Below, in pieces: positions 54,000 through 64,000 of a DNA stretch of 64,000 bases (within the stretch, counting starts at the first letter, position 1; every line of letters begins with the position of its first letter). This DNA is from Cheilinus undulatus (Eukaryota > Chordata > Actinopteri > Labriformes > Labridae). Where the stretch lies: positions 18,472,339 through 18,536,338 of the forward strand of contig NC_054871.1 of NCBI RefSeq assembly GCF_018320785.1, written 5' to 3'. Both the position numbers and the translations under genes were made by a program. Under the pieces are notes generated by a model. The model ran no database searches, was not told where the DNA came from, and saw nothing but the letters and a program-made list of their open reading frames with translations.

Positions 54000-54210
54000 A
54001 GCAGCAACAAGAGGCCGGTGCAGATATGGTGGAAGACATTAGTGTGGATGCTGCTAAAACGTCGGTTTTATCAGAACTTGACAACATTTCTTTGTTAAAG
54101 GAAGAACAAGTAACAGCAGTAAGTTGTTTTCTTTTTAAAAAATGACAGAAGTGGTGTACTGACATGTCTGCACTTGCTATGGTTCGTGTTACGCAGTTCT
54201 CTTTTGATTT
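54000..54210 (+). repeat. Dispersed repeat inside the hAT-like element, partner of 33595-33800
   Basis: About 180 bp align with the reverse complement of 33600-33800, including the ATGG(T/C)GGAAGACAT start and TTATCAGAACTTGAC. The frame is open here for about 40 codons after the ATG. Confidence 0.7.
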
Positions 54211-54343
54211 ACTCCTTGGTAGCGGCTACGTCATGTGTTTTGTTGCTCTGATTGGCCTGTAAAGATGTGACAGAGCATTCATCCAATCACACTCCAAGTT
54301 TTTTTCAAAGCCTCTGTCCTTTCCCAAGTCTACGAGAGGTTCG

Positions 54344-54374
54344 CCAGATGGATGTGTTTCACACATCCATCTGG
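54344..54374. repeat. Perfect 14-bp hairpin
   Basis: CCAGATGGATGTGT, 3-nt loop TTC, exact reverse complement. Inside the 53587-54829 element. Confidence 0.85.
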
Positions 54375-54839
54375 TGTCAGGTTACCTGTCAGCCATTATT
54401 ACTGAATATGATGCATAATAAATGTGTACTCATCAGTCCAGTCCTGATTAAACCAGTAGTTTTCTGTTTCAAGTTTTCACTTCAGGCTCTTGGAGAAGTT
54501 GACTTTCCTGCCTGAGAATCAAAACAAAAAACCTGTTTCCTCTATTTGTTTTTCACCAATCAGGTCGCTGCATATTAGCAATAAATCTAGAGATGAAAGA
54601 CATTGTAGTCATAGAAATATGCTGCTAAAATATTTTGATTGCCTGCAGGTGATAGGGACTGATCTCACTAAAACACTTACATTTTGAAGGAAAATACAAA
54701 TACAATCAACTAAAATATGTCATTCTGACTAAATTATTTGTCTTATTTTAGTTGACTTGAAAGTCTGGCCCTCAAAGTGCCTATCAAGACCAAATCTGGC
54801 CCTTATACAAATGTTGGTGATGACCCATGATTTATATAG

Positions 54840-57240
54840 TATCCACTGTCTTTGTCGCTTTCACTTAGGAGGTGCAAAAATAAGAAAAAGATATTGAGTT
54901 TTCCAAGTTAATTTATTGACAATTGATATGATCATATTTGAGCAATTCAGCCTTAGTGTTAACATGTGAAAATGACCAGGAATATCCACCTTGTGGAAAT
55001 AGCTCCGAATTCTATCACTTGCACAATTTATAAGCCCCGGCGTGGAAATTTCTTGGCTTAACTTGTGCAATGACAGAGACATGTTGTTCATATTAATGTA
55101 CAGTCAGAAGTCTGACCATAGAGTAAATATGAAGTATATCTCTCTTTTACACATTGATGCAGGGTAAGGTATACAAAAAAATCATCTGAAAAATCATTCA
55201 GCAATTAGTGAACAATCATTTAAGAGAGCTAAATCTTAGTCAGTTAACTAGCTTCTAATATTTTGCTTACAATTTGATTTGATGTTAGAAATGACAAGAA
55301 AGTGGCCGCTAAAAATGTGATGTGTGAATGTTACATCCCTTTTCCAGCTACTGCCTGCCTTTTTTTCTTGACTTCAGGCTCAGCACCCCCACTCTGTCTA
55401 CGCTGATACTGAAGACAAAAATATCTCTCCTCTGTTGGTTTACCCCCTCCTCCTACCACCATTTCCGGCACAGAGTTAGGAGATCTGACATCACAAGGTT
55501 GGTCATGTGATCCACCCACAAAGCTATGCAGTAAAGGATGGGGTCTACCTGTGACGCACATACCTACTCTATGTAACCCTTTAGAAGCCAGACAACTGTT
55601 AGGTGAAGATGTGTATGTATGTGAAACCAAATCAGACTTGTCAATAATTTGTTACACATTAAAGGACCAGTTTATTGGTAACTTATAATATTTTATGTAG
55701 TACCATATTAAATATTAAATATCTCTTGTGGGTTTTTCCAAAGTGCATTTCTGGTGGGTCACAGTGATAAGGATGACATTTTGGTAGCATTGGCCAGAAA
55801 ATAAGAGATTATGGAGAGAACTTTCTGATCCAGTTGGATCAAGAGGCATAATCTGAAATCTTCAAATCCTGTATATTTCCATTAAAAGACATGACAACCA
55901 AAATGAGGGTTTCCACCTCATTCACAGAGAACAAATATACTTGAAGATACTTATTTTCAGATTACTGTTATTGACTCTAGTGGAAGTTATATGGACTGAA
56001 GTCAGCATTGTGCTTGCTAGCTTTCCCACCACAGGTCACAGTTAGCATCCTGGGTGTCCAGGTCAAAATGGCGCTATAAATATGACATACAGGAGACTGA
56101 ATCTGATTTACAAGCTGCTCTAAAGTTCAAAAGCTTTTAATATGTTATTAATTGTTGAGTAAAATGTACAACATTTGTCAAAATAGGTTGAAAAGTAGCC
56201 TATTTAGATTAGCTAGCGGACTATATTCACACAGTCGGACAGCAAGAAGTTAGCAAGGTCAGCCAGCTAGCTGTGGTAGCTAGCTATGGTTCACAGATAG
56301 ACTATTAGCCAAGAGTGCCTTTTTATTTAGGGATGGAGTAGGCCTTATAGATTCATGAATTGGCTGATAAAGTCATTCACAAGGTAATGAGTAAAAGGCA
56401 ATGTGACAGCAGACCATCACTGAATCCTAATCACATACTTATGTACTAAATACTAATTATTTTAATCAGCAAGTGTGCATGGTGTGGTTCCACTGAGAAG
56501 TATCCTCAAAAACAGTATACTACTCACACACCCAAAAAATTGAGTGTCCAATGAACAATGGACACTTCCCACCTTCAATGAATGCCATATTGGTGATGTA
56601 GCAAAAACTGTGCAATTAACACGCTGGCTAAGGTTAGTGTTCACCAGCTAGCTAACAGTAGTAGTAACCGCAGCAGATTTCAATCAAAAGAAGCCTTTAA
56701 AGCAAAATAAGTTAATTTTCTTTAATGATGTTGACCTCATATTCAAGTGACTTAAATTCAGTAGTGAGGGAAAATGTCCAGCAAATTCTGATTATAATTC
56801 TTTAGCTTACAGTCATGTAGCACACATGTGGGTCATGCACCGTTTTGATTGAGGCGCAATCAAACCATCACAACTCTGTTCACTTTGCTTGAAAGAGCCA
56901 GATCACACCGCAGTGTCATGCAACTCTGGGGAAGCTGTGTGATGCAGCGATCACCATTTTATGAAAAATAAGCAGGACCTCCAGATATTTGTTTTCCAAG
57001 TTTCCAAGTCATGAAAGGGAGTGACAAACATTAAGAGCAAAGACTGGTTCACTGACACCCTGGGCAACATTCAGGCTAGAGCACACACCTTTAGAAGTCA
57101 AACCTAAGTTTACCTGCATAAAATAGCATCAGGTATTACAATAAATGACAGACTGGGTTCTAAATGCACTTATTTGTATGTCCTTCTTGATTGCTTTCCA
57201 TGGAATTACCTGTTCTCTTTATATGCACATATTCTCATGG
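54840..57240. other. Intergenic, no gene seen
   Basis: No coding evidence. GCTAGC-rich sequence around 56205-56290 looks like an eroded repeat. Confidence 0.5.
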
Positions 57241-57313
57241 CAGTGGGTCACATTTTGTTGTCAAGGAAACGGCAGTAGGTCTTGATGCTAGACCAGCTGA
57301 GAACCACTGATCT
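57240..57313. mobile_element. hAT-type MITE end fragment
   Basis: Reverse complement starts CAGTGGTTCTCAGCTGGTC, the standard terminus of a fish hAT MITE family; the other end was not found. Confidence 0.5.
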
Positions 57314-57422
57314 AGATCACAAATGAGTTGCCACTTTTAACCGAGCTGAGGAAGTGTTGAAACAAGATCACTTTCATTTTCAACTTCTCCTATTTCATTA
57401 CATGTGAAAAGAAGAGGAATCA

Positions 57423-57600
57423 GGGGCATAGATGGCCGAGTGGTTTAGGTGACACCCAATGTACGCAGGTGGCCTTGGTTCAAGTCTGGTCTGTGGTTCC
57501 TTCCTGCATGTCTCTCCCCAAATCTCTCATTCATGTTTCCAATTCATCCACCGTCCTACTCTCTGAAGAAAGATATAAAAATCCCCAAAATATATCTTAA
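57423..57600 (+). mobile_element. tRNA-derived SINE
   Basis: tRNA-like head with A box TGGCCGAGTGG (57433-57443) and B box GGTTCAAGTCT (57477-57487), followed by a TCCTGCATGTCTCTCCCC core and an A-rich end ATAAAAATCCCC. Serine/leucine-tRNA-like head; not a functional tRNA. Same family as the minus-strand copy at 61970-62130. Confidence 0.8.
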
Positions 57601-58200
57601 GAAGTAATAAGTTTTACTAGCTTGAAATATACAATGAAGATATGTACCAACAAGCCATATACCATCATGGAATCAAACCTCAAAGAACACCTCAATGTTT
57701 GTAGTTCATCACTCTCCATGGAGATAGAAGAGCTACCAAAGATCCTCTATTGAGAAACAATGGTTGCACTGCCTAGCTCAACATCACAGTCTCTTCTGTC
57801 ATTAGTGATTGTATGAAGATGCAAAACCATAGAAAGTAGAAAAACAAAGCTCATATCAGTTGTTTCTTGCTTCATTTTATCAGCTTCATTTAACTGATTT
57901 CATTTCAGTCTCAAAATGAGATGATATTTTGTGATCATGCCAGATTTTGGAAACTGATTTGGAGGCTATAGACTCAAAACTGTTTTAATTTTAGTTTGTG
58001 CCAATACTATGTAAATACTCGTGAAGTTTCCAACAACTGTTCAGAGAATAGAGAACATCCATGTAGACTAAATATTCATGGAAGATGACCTACTATTTCT
58101 ACTGTAAATATACTCACTATAGCATGTATATATAACAGCATGTTTAAAGACACCATATTTTGGTAAATGTTGATAAAAGAACACAAAAGTAGCTGGTTTA
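57601..58200. other. Upstream flank of the jun gene, no feature seen
   Basis: AT-rich sequence between the SINE and the GC-richer jun promoter. Confidence 0.5.
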
Positions 58201-58249
58201 GTGTCGTTGGTATTCGTAAAGCTATCGTGCTGCCTTCAGCGGCACTGCC

Positions 58250-58575
58250 TCCTGTTTCAGCTCCTGCTGGACACGAAAAAGCAGCACGGAGTGAGACATC
58301 TTTCTTGCTATAAATGCAGTTTCTTCCCCATGCGCGTGCTCTGATATGACATAATGGAACGCCCGAGCCTTGAAAAGCTCGAGGCGGTGCGAACTGACGT
58401 GCAGTACACTGTGACCGTGCTCGTGAGCAGAAGACAGCCAACGGATCCGTTACAGTGACAGCGATAATTAAACATAGGGTAATCCATACCGCGGTTTATT
58501 TCTGTGAGGTTATGGGCAGGGTTTCGCTCTGACTGTGTCCTGGCTGTGCTACTCGTCATTTAGAACACGGAAATA
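58250..58575 (+). promoter_or_regulatory. Promoter and 5' UTR region of the JunD-like gene
   Basis: GC content rises sharply. CRE/ATF-like TGACGTGC at 58395-58402 and, on the minus strand, ATGACGAG at 58550-58557; jun genes are commonly autoregulated through such sites. An upstream ORF starts at ATG 58354 and runs 34 codons to a TGA ending 58458. The transcription start is not visible. Confidence 0.45.
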
Positions 58576-59409
58576 ATGATGAAGAAGGATATTAATTTAA
58601 ACATGGCTGAAGAGTCGGACCTCAAACCGCATCTCCGTGACGCCGAGGGCATCCTCAGCTCCCCTGAACTGGGACTACTCAAACTGGCCTCCCCGGAGCT
58701 GGAGAGACTAATCATCCAGTCCAACGGAATGGTCACCACGACACCCACCAGCTCTCAGTTCCTCTACCCAAAGACGGTGACGGACGAGCAGGAGTTCGCC
58801 GAGGGCTTCGTGAAGGCGCTGGAGGACCTTCACAAGCAGAACCAGCTGAGCGGAGCCGGACAGACAAACGGAAGCCTGGATCTGGGGGCTAACATCGCGC
58901 CGAGCTCTGTACAGCCGGATCTACCGGTTTATACGAACTTGAACAGTTACGGCAGTGGGCCTCTGGAAACCACCGTCAACTACTCCACAGATACAGTTCC
59001 CTTCCCTCCACCTCCTCCTCCTCCAACATCGCATCATCTGGGGGCAGCCCCGCCGCAGCCAGATATCTCTCGGGTCCAGCCGCCGAAGGAGGAGCCTCAG
59101 ACGGTCCCTGACGTTCAGAGTTTCGGGGAAAGCCCGCCGCTGTCTCCCATCGATATTGACTCACAGGAGCGCATGAAAGCCGAGAGGAAGCGGCTAAGGA
59201 ACCGGATTGCAGCCTCCAAGTGTCGGATGCGCAAACTGGAGCGAATCTCCAGGCTGGAGGACAAGGTCAAAACGCTGAAAAGCCAAAACACCGATCTGGC
59301 CTCGACTGCGAGCCAGCTCAGGGAGCAAGTGGCTCAACTGAAGGAGAAAGTCCTGACCCACGTCAACAGCGGCTGCCAGCTGCTGCCACACGAAGTTCAA
59401 GTGCACTGA
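58576..59409 (+). CDS. jund: JunD-like AP-1 bZIP transcription factor, intronless
   Basis: 277 residues plus a TGA stop ending at 59409. Nuclear AP-1 subunit that dimerises with Fos, Jun or ATF proteins and binds TGACTCA-type sites. JNK-docking-like stretch near the N-terminus ([20 protein letters not shown]); conserved phosphosites [18 protein letters not shown] (about 28-45) and [31 protein letters not shown] as in JunD; Pro run 143-150; EPQTVPDV and [12 protein letters not shown]; basic region about 199-225; leucine zipper Leu227, 234, 241, 248, 255. The MMKKD start and PFPPPPPPP favour JunD over c-Jun or JunB. An in-frame TAG at 58561-58563 fixes the start: the roughly 43 N-terminal residues of full-length mammalian JunD are absent. 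Residue 218 is Met where Jun proteins have Lys. Could be a jund paralogue. Confidence 0.93.
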   Translation: MMKKDINLNMAEESDLKPHLRDAEGILSSPELGLLKLASPELERLIIQSNGMVTTTPTSSQFLYPKTVTDEQEFAEGFVKALEDLHKQNQLSGAGQTNGSLDLGANIAPSSVQPDLPVYTNLNSYGSGPLETTVNYSTDTVPFPPPPPPPTSHHLGAAPPQPDISRVQPPKEEPQTVPDVQSFGESPPLSPIDIDSQERMKAERKRLRNRIAASKCRMRKLERISRLEDKVKTLKSQNTDLASTASQLREQVAQLKEKVLTHVNSGCQLLPHEVQVH

Positions 59410-60470
59410 GAGAATCAGAAATTATGAACTGACCAGCGTATAAGCTTCGTGGACTTCTGTTTATGTGGTTTTTATGTAGCTTAAGTTAGCCCAGATGTGT
59501 GCCGTCCACAGTGGGATGAATGACACGTAGACCAAATCCTTTACCAACAATTGACTCTTGGAAGAGATGTGAGCATCCGCAAAATACAGCCATACCTGGT
59601 AGAATAAGATCGAATAGATGAGAGGATTAAACTCCCCTTCTAAAATCGGCGAAGAAATGAATTGGATTTGTGACATTTAATATGTAAAAAAGTATTTGTA
59701 AAGTAATTGTCAGCATCCATATTGCTTCACAGTCGCCCCACCCGTCTGTGGGAACAATCAATATATATCATCCAATTTTAACCCGGTTAGCTGATTGATT
59801 TAATGCCGAAATTAAGATTAACTGGTTCTGATGTGTATCATGTTGGAAATCCCATTCTACCACGTATGTGCTGATGTGTGAACAAAAAAGTGTTATTTGG
59901 ATGTTCTTTAAATGTGATCTGGCTCTCAGTTATCCTTGAGGTGAGATAGGGAAGTACCTTTTGGGGCTTATATGCTTAACATATCTAGATTTTTTTTCTT
60001 GTAAAAATGTTTACAGACTGGCTGTGTCTATTTACAGTCTCATGGACCAAACGAATTTACATTTCTACACAAATATGCACATTTATGACACAGATATCCT
60101 CGCAATATGAGGATTTGTGCTGTACAAACAATGCCACCCACATTTGATATGTAAGAAATCTCTAAACAAGTATTTACAATAGGGATCAATTTGCATGTTG
60201 TTGACATACTCGAATGTTGCCCACTGCTGGGTGTCAAAGGGTGCATTTAATCAGTGTTTATTATTTAAAAATATTTACTAAACACATATATTTATGTATT
60301 TTTTACTCTACTGTGTCCCTATGTCAGTGAGTTCTTGTTTTTCGTGAGAAGAGTCGTAACCTTTCGTTGCACTGACTGTTGCTGTCTCCTCTGGCCTACA
60401 GTTGTTTGGCTGTACGCTGCTGTGTTCTGAATTTAATGCTGCTCGGCAATAAACACTGTTTCCTCCATTT
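59410..60470 (+). other. 3' UTR of the JunD-like gene
   Basis: About 1 kb with no ORF of note. AU-rich elements cluster at 60255-60300 (several ATTTA in TTATTATTTAAAAATATTTA-type sequence), typical of unstable immediate-early mRNAs. The limit is set by the AATAAA at 60448-60453. Confidence 0.6.
60448..60453 (+). terminator. Polyadenylation signal AATAAA of the jun gene
   Basis: Canonical AATAAA with a GT/T-rich segment downstream (CACTGTTTCCTCCATTTTGG), about 1.04 kb after the stop codon. Confidence 0.6.
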
Positions 60471-61235
60471 TGGCAGCTGTCATATTTTCACAATTGTAAT
60501 GGCAAAAAACACTGTAGGTCAGTGTCACATTATGTTTGTCACATTAGAAACTGAATTTGGGCTATAGGCCTACAGTTCTACAAATATGTCACTGGTCAGT
60601 TCAAGGAAGACATGAATATTCATGGTATGTTCATTTACGAGAATGCTCCAGCTAAAAAAAATCTATTATTATACATAATATGTCAATGCTTTAATGGCAA
60701 AGCTCTAATTACATTTTTAAACTGATGTGCTTTTATCAAGTGGCCCTAAATAGTGTGAGAGCAGCAGTTAAACGTAGGTTTAAAGCCAGGTTTTATGCAA
60801 ATAGAAATATCTAAAGGCCTTTATTGTTATACAGGTTCTTTATATTTGATCATTTACTGTTGCTCATTAGGGAATTGATAGTAACTGTCAGGATGGAGAC
60901 TAAATAACTAAATTCAGCTTCAGTAAGAACAGGGTTTGGAAGTGCTTCTTTCTTTCTTGCTCCCCTCATTACATCCTGGTGTCTTACTCCCTCTGGTGGT
61001 AAATATAGATACTGCATTCAATTTTAATGCAATAATGCTTAAATGGACAGTTTGATGAATGTCTTGAAGTCTTAAGTTTTTTTTAATCTGAATCACCTTT
61101 TGGTGGAAACGACCCACAAAGCAGTGTGATGTACTGGCTGGTACTGAATCCAAGAAACTTAATTTTGGAATCAAATTAATTTTTTTATTCACAGGATGGC
61201 GTAAACCTGTTTTTTTTAGGTCTTAAATGAGCAGA

Positions 61236-61400
61236 GTTGGAAAAAGTACACAACTATTTTACTCAAGAAAAAGCACAGTTTATCTTGTTAAAAATTACTT
61301 AAGTAAAAGTAAAAGTCCTGGTCTACAAATATACTCAAGTAAAAGTAAAATGTATTTTATATGAAGTTAACTTTAAATACTGAGTAGCTACTGAGGACTT
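61236..61400. repeat. AGTAAAAGTA-rich interspersed repeat, copy 2
   Basis: TTGGAAAAAGTACACAAC, TTACTTAAGTAAAAGTAAAA and CTCAAGTAAAAGTAAAATG, the same family as 48690-48850, running into ATACTGAGTAGCTACTGAG. Confidence 0.65.
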
Positions 61401-61969
61401 GTACAGTACAACAGGATCTATCCTTATTGGCAGAACAAGAGAAAAGATCTCTGACCAGGTTGTTCAGAACCCCTCTTTAATAATGTAAAATACAAAGCAA
61501 AACTAACAGTGTTAATTAAACTCATATAGAGTCAATTTTAACTCTTTAATAGTGTCTATAGATCCTCACTATGTATAGTTAAACGTTTGAAGTGTTCAGT
61601 ATTTTAAAATATGACAGAGCCTCATTAACTCTTGCAAATCTGTTGCAAAGTGGTTCTCCTATGATAACTTCACTCATGGTGAAAATGTGTCTAACATCAA
61701 AAACAGTAACAGTATACTGAAAACATGAGCAGAAGAGCTCTAGCAGGGATGATTGTACAGCAGGCAATATCCAATAACACAAATAAACACGTTAATATAT
61801 TTTAACTCTCTGCTACAGCGCATGATTGGAAACTATGCTCACACATTCTTCAGGATTTAGAAATAGCAGTGGACAGAGTTTAGATCAGTTCTATGTTTAC
61901 AGAGTTTAACCAAAACTGGTGGATCAAAACTGTCAAAAAACTCCAACTTTTTTTTTTTCAAGTTCTAAT

Positions 61970-62130
61970 TTTGGGCCTTTTCGTGCCTTTATTAGAGAGA
62001 GAAGGACAGTGGATGGACTCGGAAACAGGGAAGAGAGTGGGTAGAGACATGCGGCAAAGGGCCACTGGCAGGACTCGAACTCCGGCCACCCGTGCAAATG
62101 GTGCGTGCCCCAAACCACTCAACCACGCCA
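61970..62130 (-). mobile_element. tRNA-derived SINE (reverse orientation)
   Basis: On the minus strand: A box TGGTTGAGTGGTTT (62112-62125), B box GTTCGAGTCCTG (62069-62080), then GCATGTCTCTACCCACTCTC, the same core as the SINE at 57423. The plus strand carries a spurious Arg-rich ORF here. Confidence 0.8.
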
Positions 62131-62308
62131 AAAAAACTCAAACATTTAAGATCATGTCACACATAATGGAGTTAGACTGACACTTTGAAAGTTAAAATCA
62201 ACTCTCAAAAATGTTTAACCCTGAGATATCAGAACTCCGGTTTTTGCTGTGCTTGTCGGCTGTTTTAGGATGTGATGTGGAGTCATCCTCTGGGTATGTG
62301 CTACTGTA

Positions 62309-62466
62309 CAGAGGTGGAAAAAGCACAAAAGTATAGCACATACTAAGTAGAAGTATGAGTTCCTATTTCAAAATGCACACAAAAAAGTGCAAGTACCCCC
62401 CAAAAAACTATGCTTACTCTATTACAGTAGTTTGAGAAAATGTAATGTAGCAAATTTCCACCTCTG
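62309..62466. mobile_element. 158-bp MITE with CAGAGGTGGAAA ends
   Basis: CAGAGGTGGAAA at 62309 and TTTCCACCTCTG ending 62466 are perfect 12-bp inverted ends, each flanked by TA. Internal AAGTA motifs relate it to the AGTAAAAGTA repeats. Confidence 0.75.
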
Positions 62467-63869
62467 TAAATGATTAGCTTTCTACATAACAATCATTTTC
62501 AATCACAATTCCTTCTTCCAATTACTAGATTTTTTTATTGTCTAGCAACAAAAATTAAAACATCCCCGTCATGAGGCTTCAGAGAGAATAAGAGAGATTA
62601 ATAGACTCAGCACCAAACACCAAAAATGCTTTAATATATTGAATGAAACCAGGAACTCAGCTTTAATGGGTCTATTACCACATCATATATGGTCTATCTC
62701 TGGGATCTTAGCTTTTTAAAAAAACAGCTGCCACAATCTCAAAAAGTAAATAAAATCAAAACCAAGAATCAAGTGCTTGTTAGTAACCTTTTATTGTTTT
62801 ACCACAAAGTACAGATAAAAACATCCACAGCATATTCTCTCGTCTTAATGGCCCAAACTGAGGAGGATTTGTTGAGGCAGTGACACGAGACCAACATGTT
62901 TCTGCGTGCTAGTAGAAGATCTAAAGTCGGCAACCTCTACCAAGCTGATGGCATTTCTTTTTTTTAGTGTAGATACTGTAGTGTGTATTGCTTTGTAACA
63001 GAGTGACACATTCATTCACAAGCAGGCCTAAAAATGAATGCAGATACAGAACAACATGGCTCTTTTTTTCTTTAACTGTCTATTTTTACTGGGGTTTTTT
63101 TCTCTCTTGCAAGCCTGAGTCAATACAACACAATACACACATATGACTCAAAGATACAGTATTTACAGATCTGGTTTATATAGAGAGGAAGACGTTTTAG
63201 AAAGGAGAACAGTTTCAAAGTTTGGATTGTACTGGAAAAGAAACAGTCACAACCAGTAAGAAGTGAAATATAAACACAGGATCAGAACAGGTTTTCCATC
63301 ATCATCACTCTCTTTCTCTAAACATTTCCAGTCTGACTAGGGACCTCTTTCTAACATATTCATAGACAGGTTGCTTGTCTGTGGTTTCAGGTTGAATAAA
63401 AGCTCATTTATGTACCCATAATTTAAAAAAAAAAACCTCTTATGCAGATTTTCTGTCATCACTAAAAGTCCACAAGCTGACGGTCATTATGGTTTTTATG
63501 GTGCTTTGCCCTCTCAATCTGTTTTTGCCATCTTAATTCATCATTTGCTGTTTACTGTGATCCATGCCCAGTGTAGTCAACCAGCAAACCTGGAACCACT
63601 GCAACATGAAATTAGTCTCAAAGTACTTCAGTACACAAAGCTTGTTTTATTAGGATTGTTTGACCCTGTCATACTGCTTATTCTGGCTTGTAAAGCCAAA
63701 TCCAACTACTTCCACAGCAACAGGTGGTTAAGTGGAAAAATAAATACCCTGCAGGCCAGTTTGAAATGAATTAAAACAACTTTACACACCTAAAAGTCAA
63801 ATCTGAACAAAGGCATTTGGCTAATTCCTGAGCAAAATATGTACTTATACGATACTATATACTTAAATA

Positions 63870-63870
<1 letters not shown>
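62467..63870. other. Intergenic, no gene seen
   Basis: AT-rich sequence with short T- and A-runs (for example 63429-63438); no coding or RNA gene evidence. Confidence 0.5.

Positions 63871-63872
<2 letters not shown>

Positions 63873-63904
<32 letters not shown>
63873..63904. repeat. TA microsatellite
   Basis: About 16 TA units. It is followed by a two-copy direct repeat of AGATAAATATCTTATTTTT at 63928-63967. Confidence 0.95.
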
Positions 63905-63906
<2 letters not shown>

Positions 63907-64000
63907 CAAAAAGCACCTCATAGGGCCAGATAAATATCTTATTTTTAGATAAATATCTTATTTTTAGATATAACTAATACATTGGAAGCTAGTTCAGTTG

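Larger units (their letters stand above)
53587..54829. mobile_element. 1.24-kb hAT-like element carrying a gene-like fragment
   Basis: Left end CAGTGATCATCAAC and, reversed, right end CATGGGTCATCACCAAC. Flanking 8-mers TTTTATAT (53579-53586) and ATTTATAT (54830-54837) agree at 7 of 8 positions. Inside, near 54027, the plus strand reads MVEDISVDAAKTSVLSELDN followed by a KEEQ motif, which vaguely recalls the start of RecQ-like helicase fragments; this identity is uncertain. Confidence 0.6.

Noticed and set aside
57423..57495. tRNA-Ser/Leu gene
   Set aside because: Only the A and B boxes are good; the cloverleaf does not close and a SINE body follows.
58076..58441. 121-codon minus-strand ORF over the jun promoter
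   Set aside because: Antisense to the GC-rich promoter, where long chance ORFs are expected.
61893..62180. Arg-rich 95-codon ORF
   Set aside because: Created by the antisense strand of a SINE.

Overview
The window is vertebrate nuclear DNA, most likely from a teleost fish. The signs are AT-rich intergenic sequence, a many-exon gene with GT-AG introns, abundant Tc1-family and hAT transposon relics of the kinds common in fish, tRNA-derived SINEs, and an intronless jun-family gene. There are no bacterial operons, CRISPR arrays or rRNA. All assignments rest on reading the sequence and recognising families; no database search was run.

Positions 3117-44354, minus strand, hold most of one gene: rnf213, the giant AAA+ ATPase / E3 ubiquitin ligase (mysterin). 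I traced 37 coding exons with GT/AG boundaries. Their phases all chain, giving one open frame of 11,691 nt (3,897 codons). It starts at an N-terminal zinc ribbon and runs through a long low-complexity linker, a CBM20-like region, the stalk, the six-unit AAA core (one 3,576-nt exon carries both canonical ATPase sites) and into the linker before the E3 module. The RING and RZ-type zinc-finger exons are not here; the gene runs off the left edge. A probable non-coding first exon ends at 44765, just downstream of an ISRE-type element, which fits the known interferon-inducibility of RNF213.

The rnf213 introns are packed with transposons. Intron 18 (20595-31190, 10.6 kb) holds a 1.4-kb element with GGGGAGAG-type termini, a hAT/ZBED transposase relic split by two abutting Tc1-type insertions (one a 1.5-kb inverted-repeat palindrome), and a Tc1 relic invaded by a second Tc1 element. 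Intron 21 holds another full-length dead Tc1 element. Intron 17 holds an internally deleted Tc1 element, a 422-bp hAT element with a perfect 8-bp target duplication, and microsatellites. Left of the gene's last visible exon are a 823-bp hAT-like element with an 8-bp target duplication and an internal minisatellite, and a Tc1 fragment.

Positions 44855-58200 are intergenic, with repeats and no convincing coding gene. At 58576-59411, plus strand, is an intronless JunD-like bZIP gene (277 codons), with CRE-like sites upstream and an AU-rich 3' UTR ending near an AATAAA at 60448. It starts at the residue matching the internal start of the short JunD isoform, and has a Lys-to-Met change in the DNA-binding basic region. 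From there to 64000 there are SINEs, MITEs and microsatellites only. rnf213 and the jun gene are divergently oriented about 13.7 kb apart; nothing in the sequence shows that they act together.
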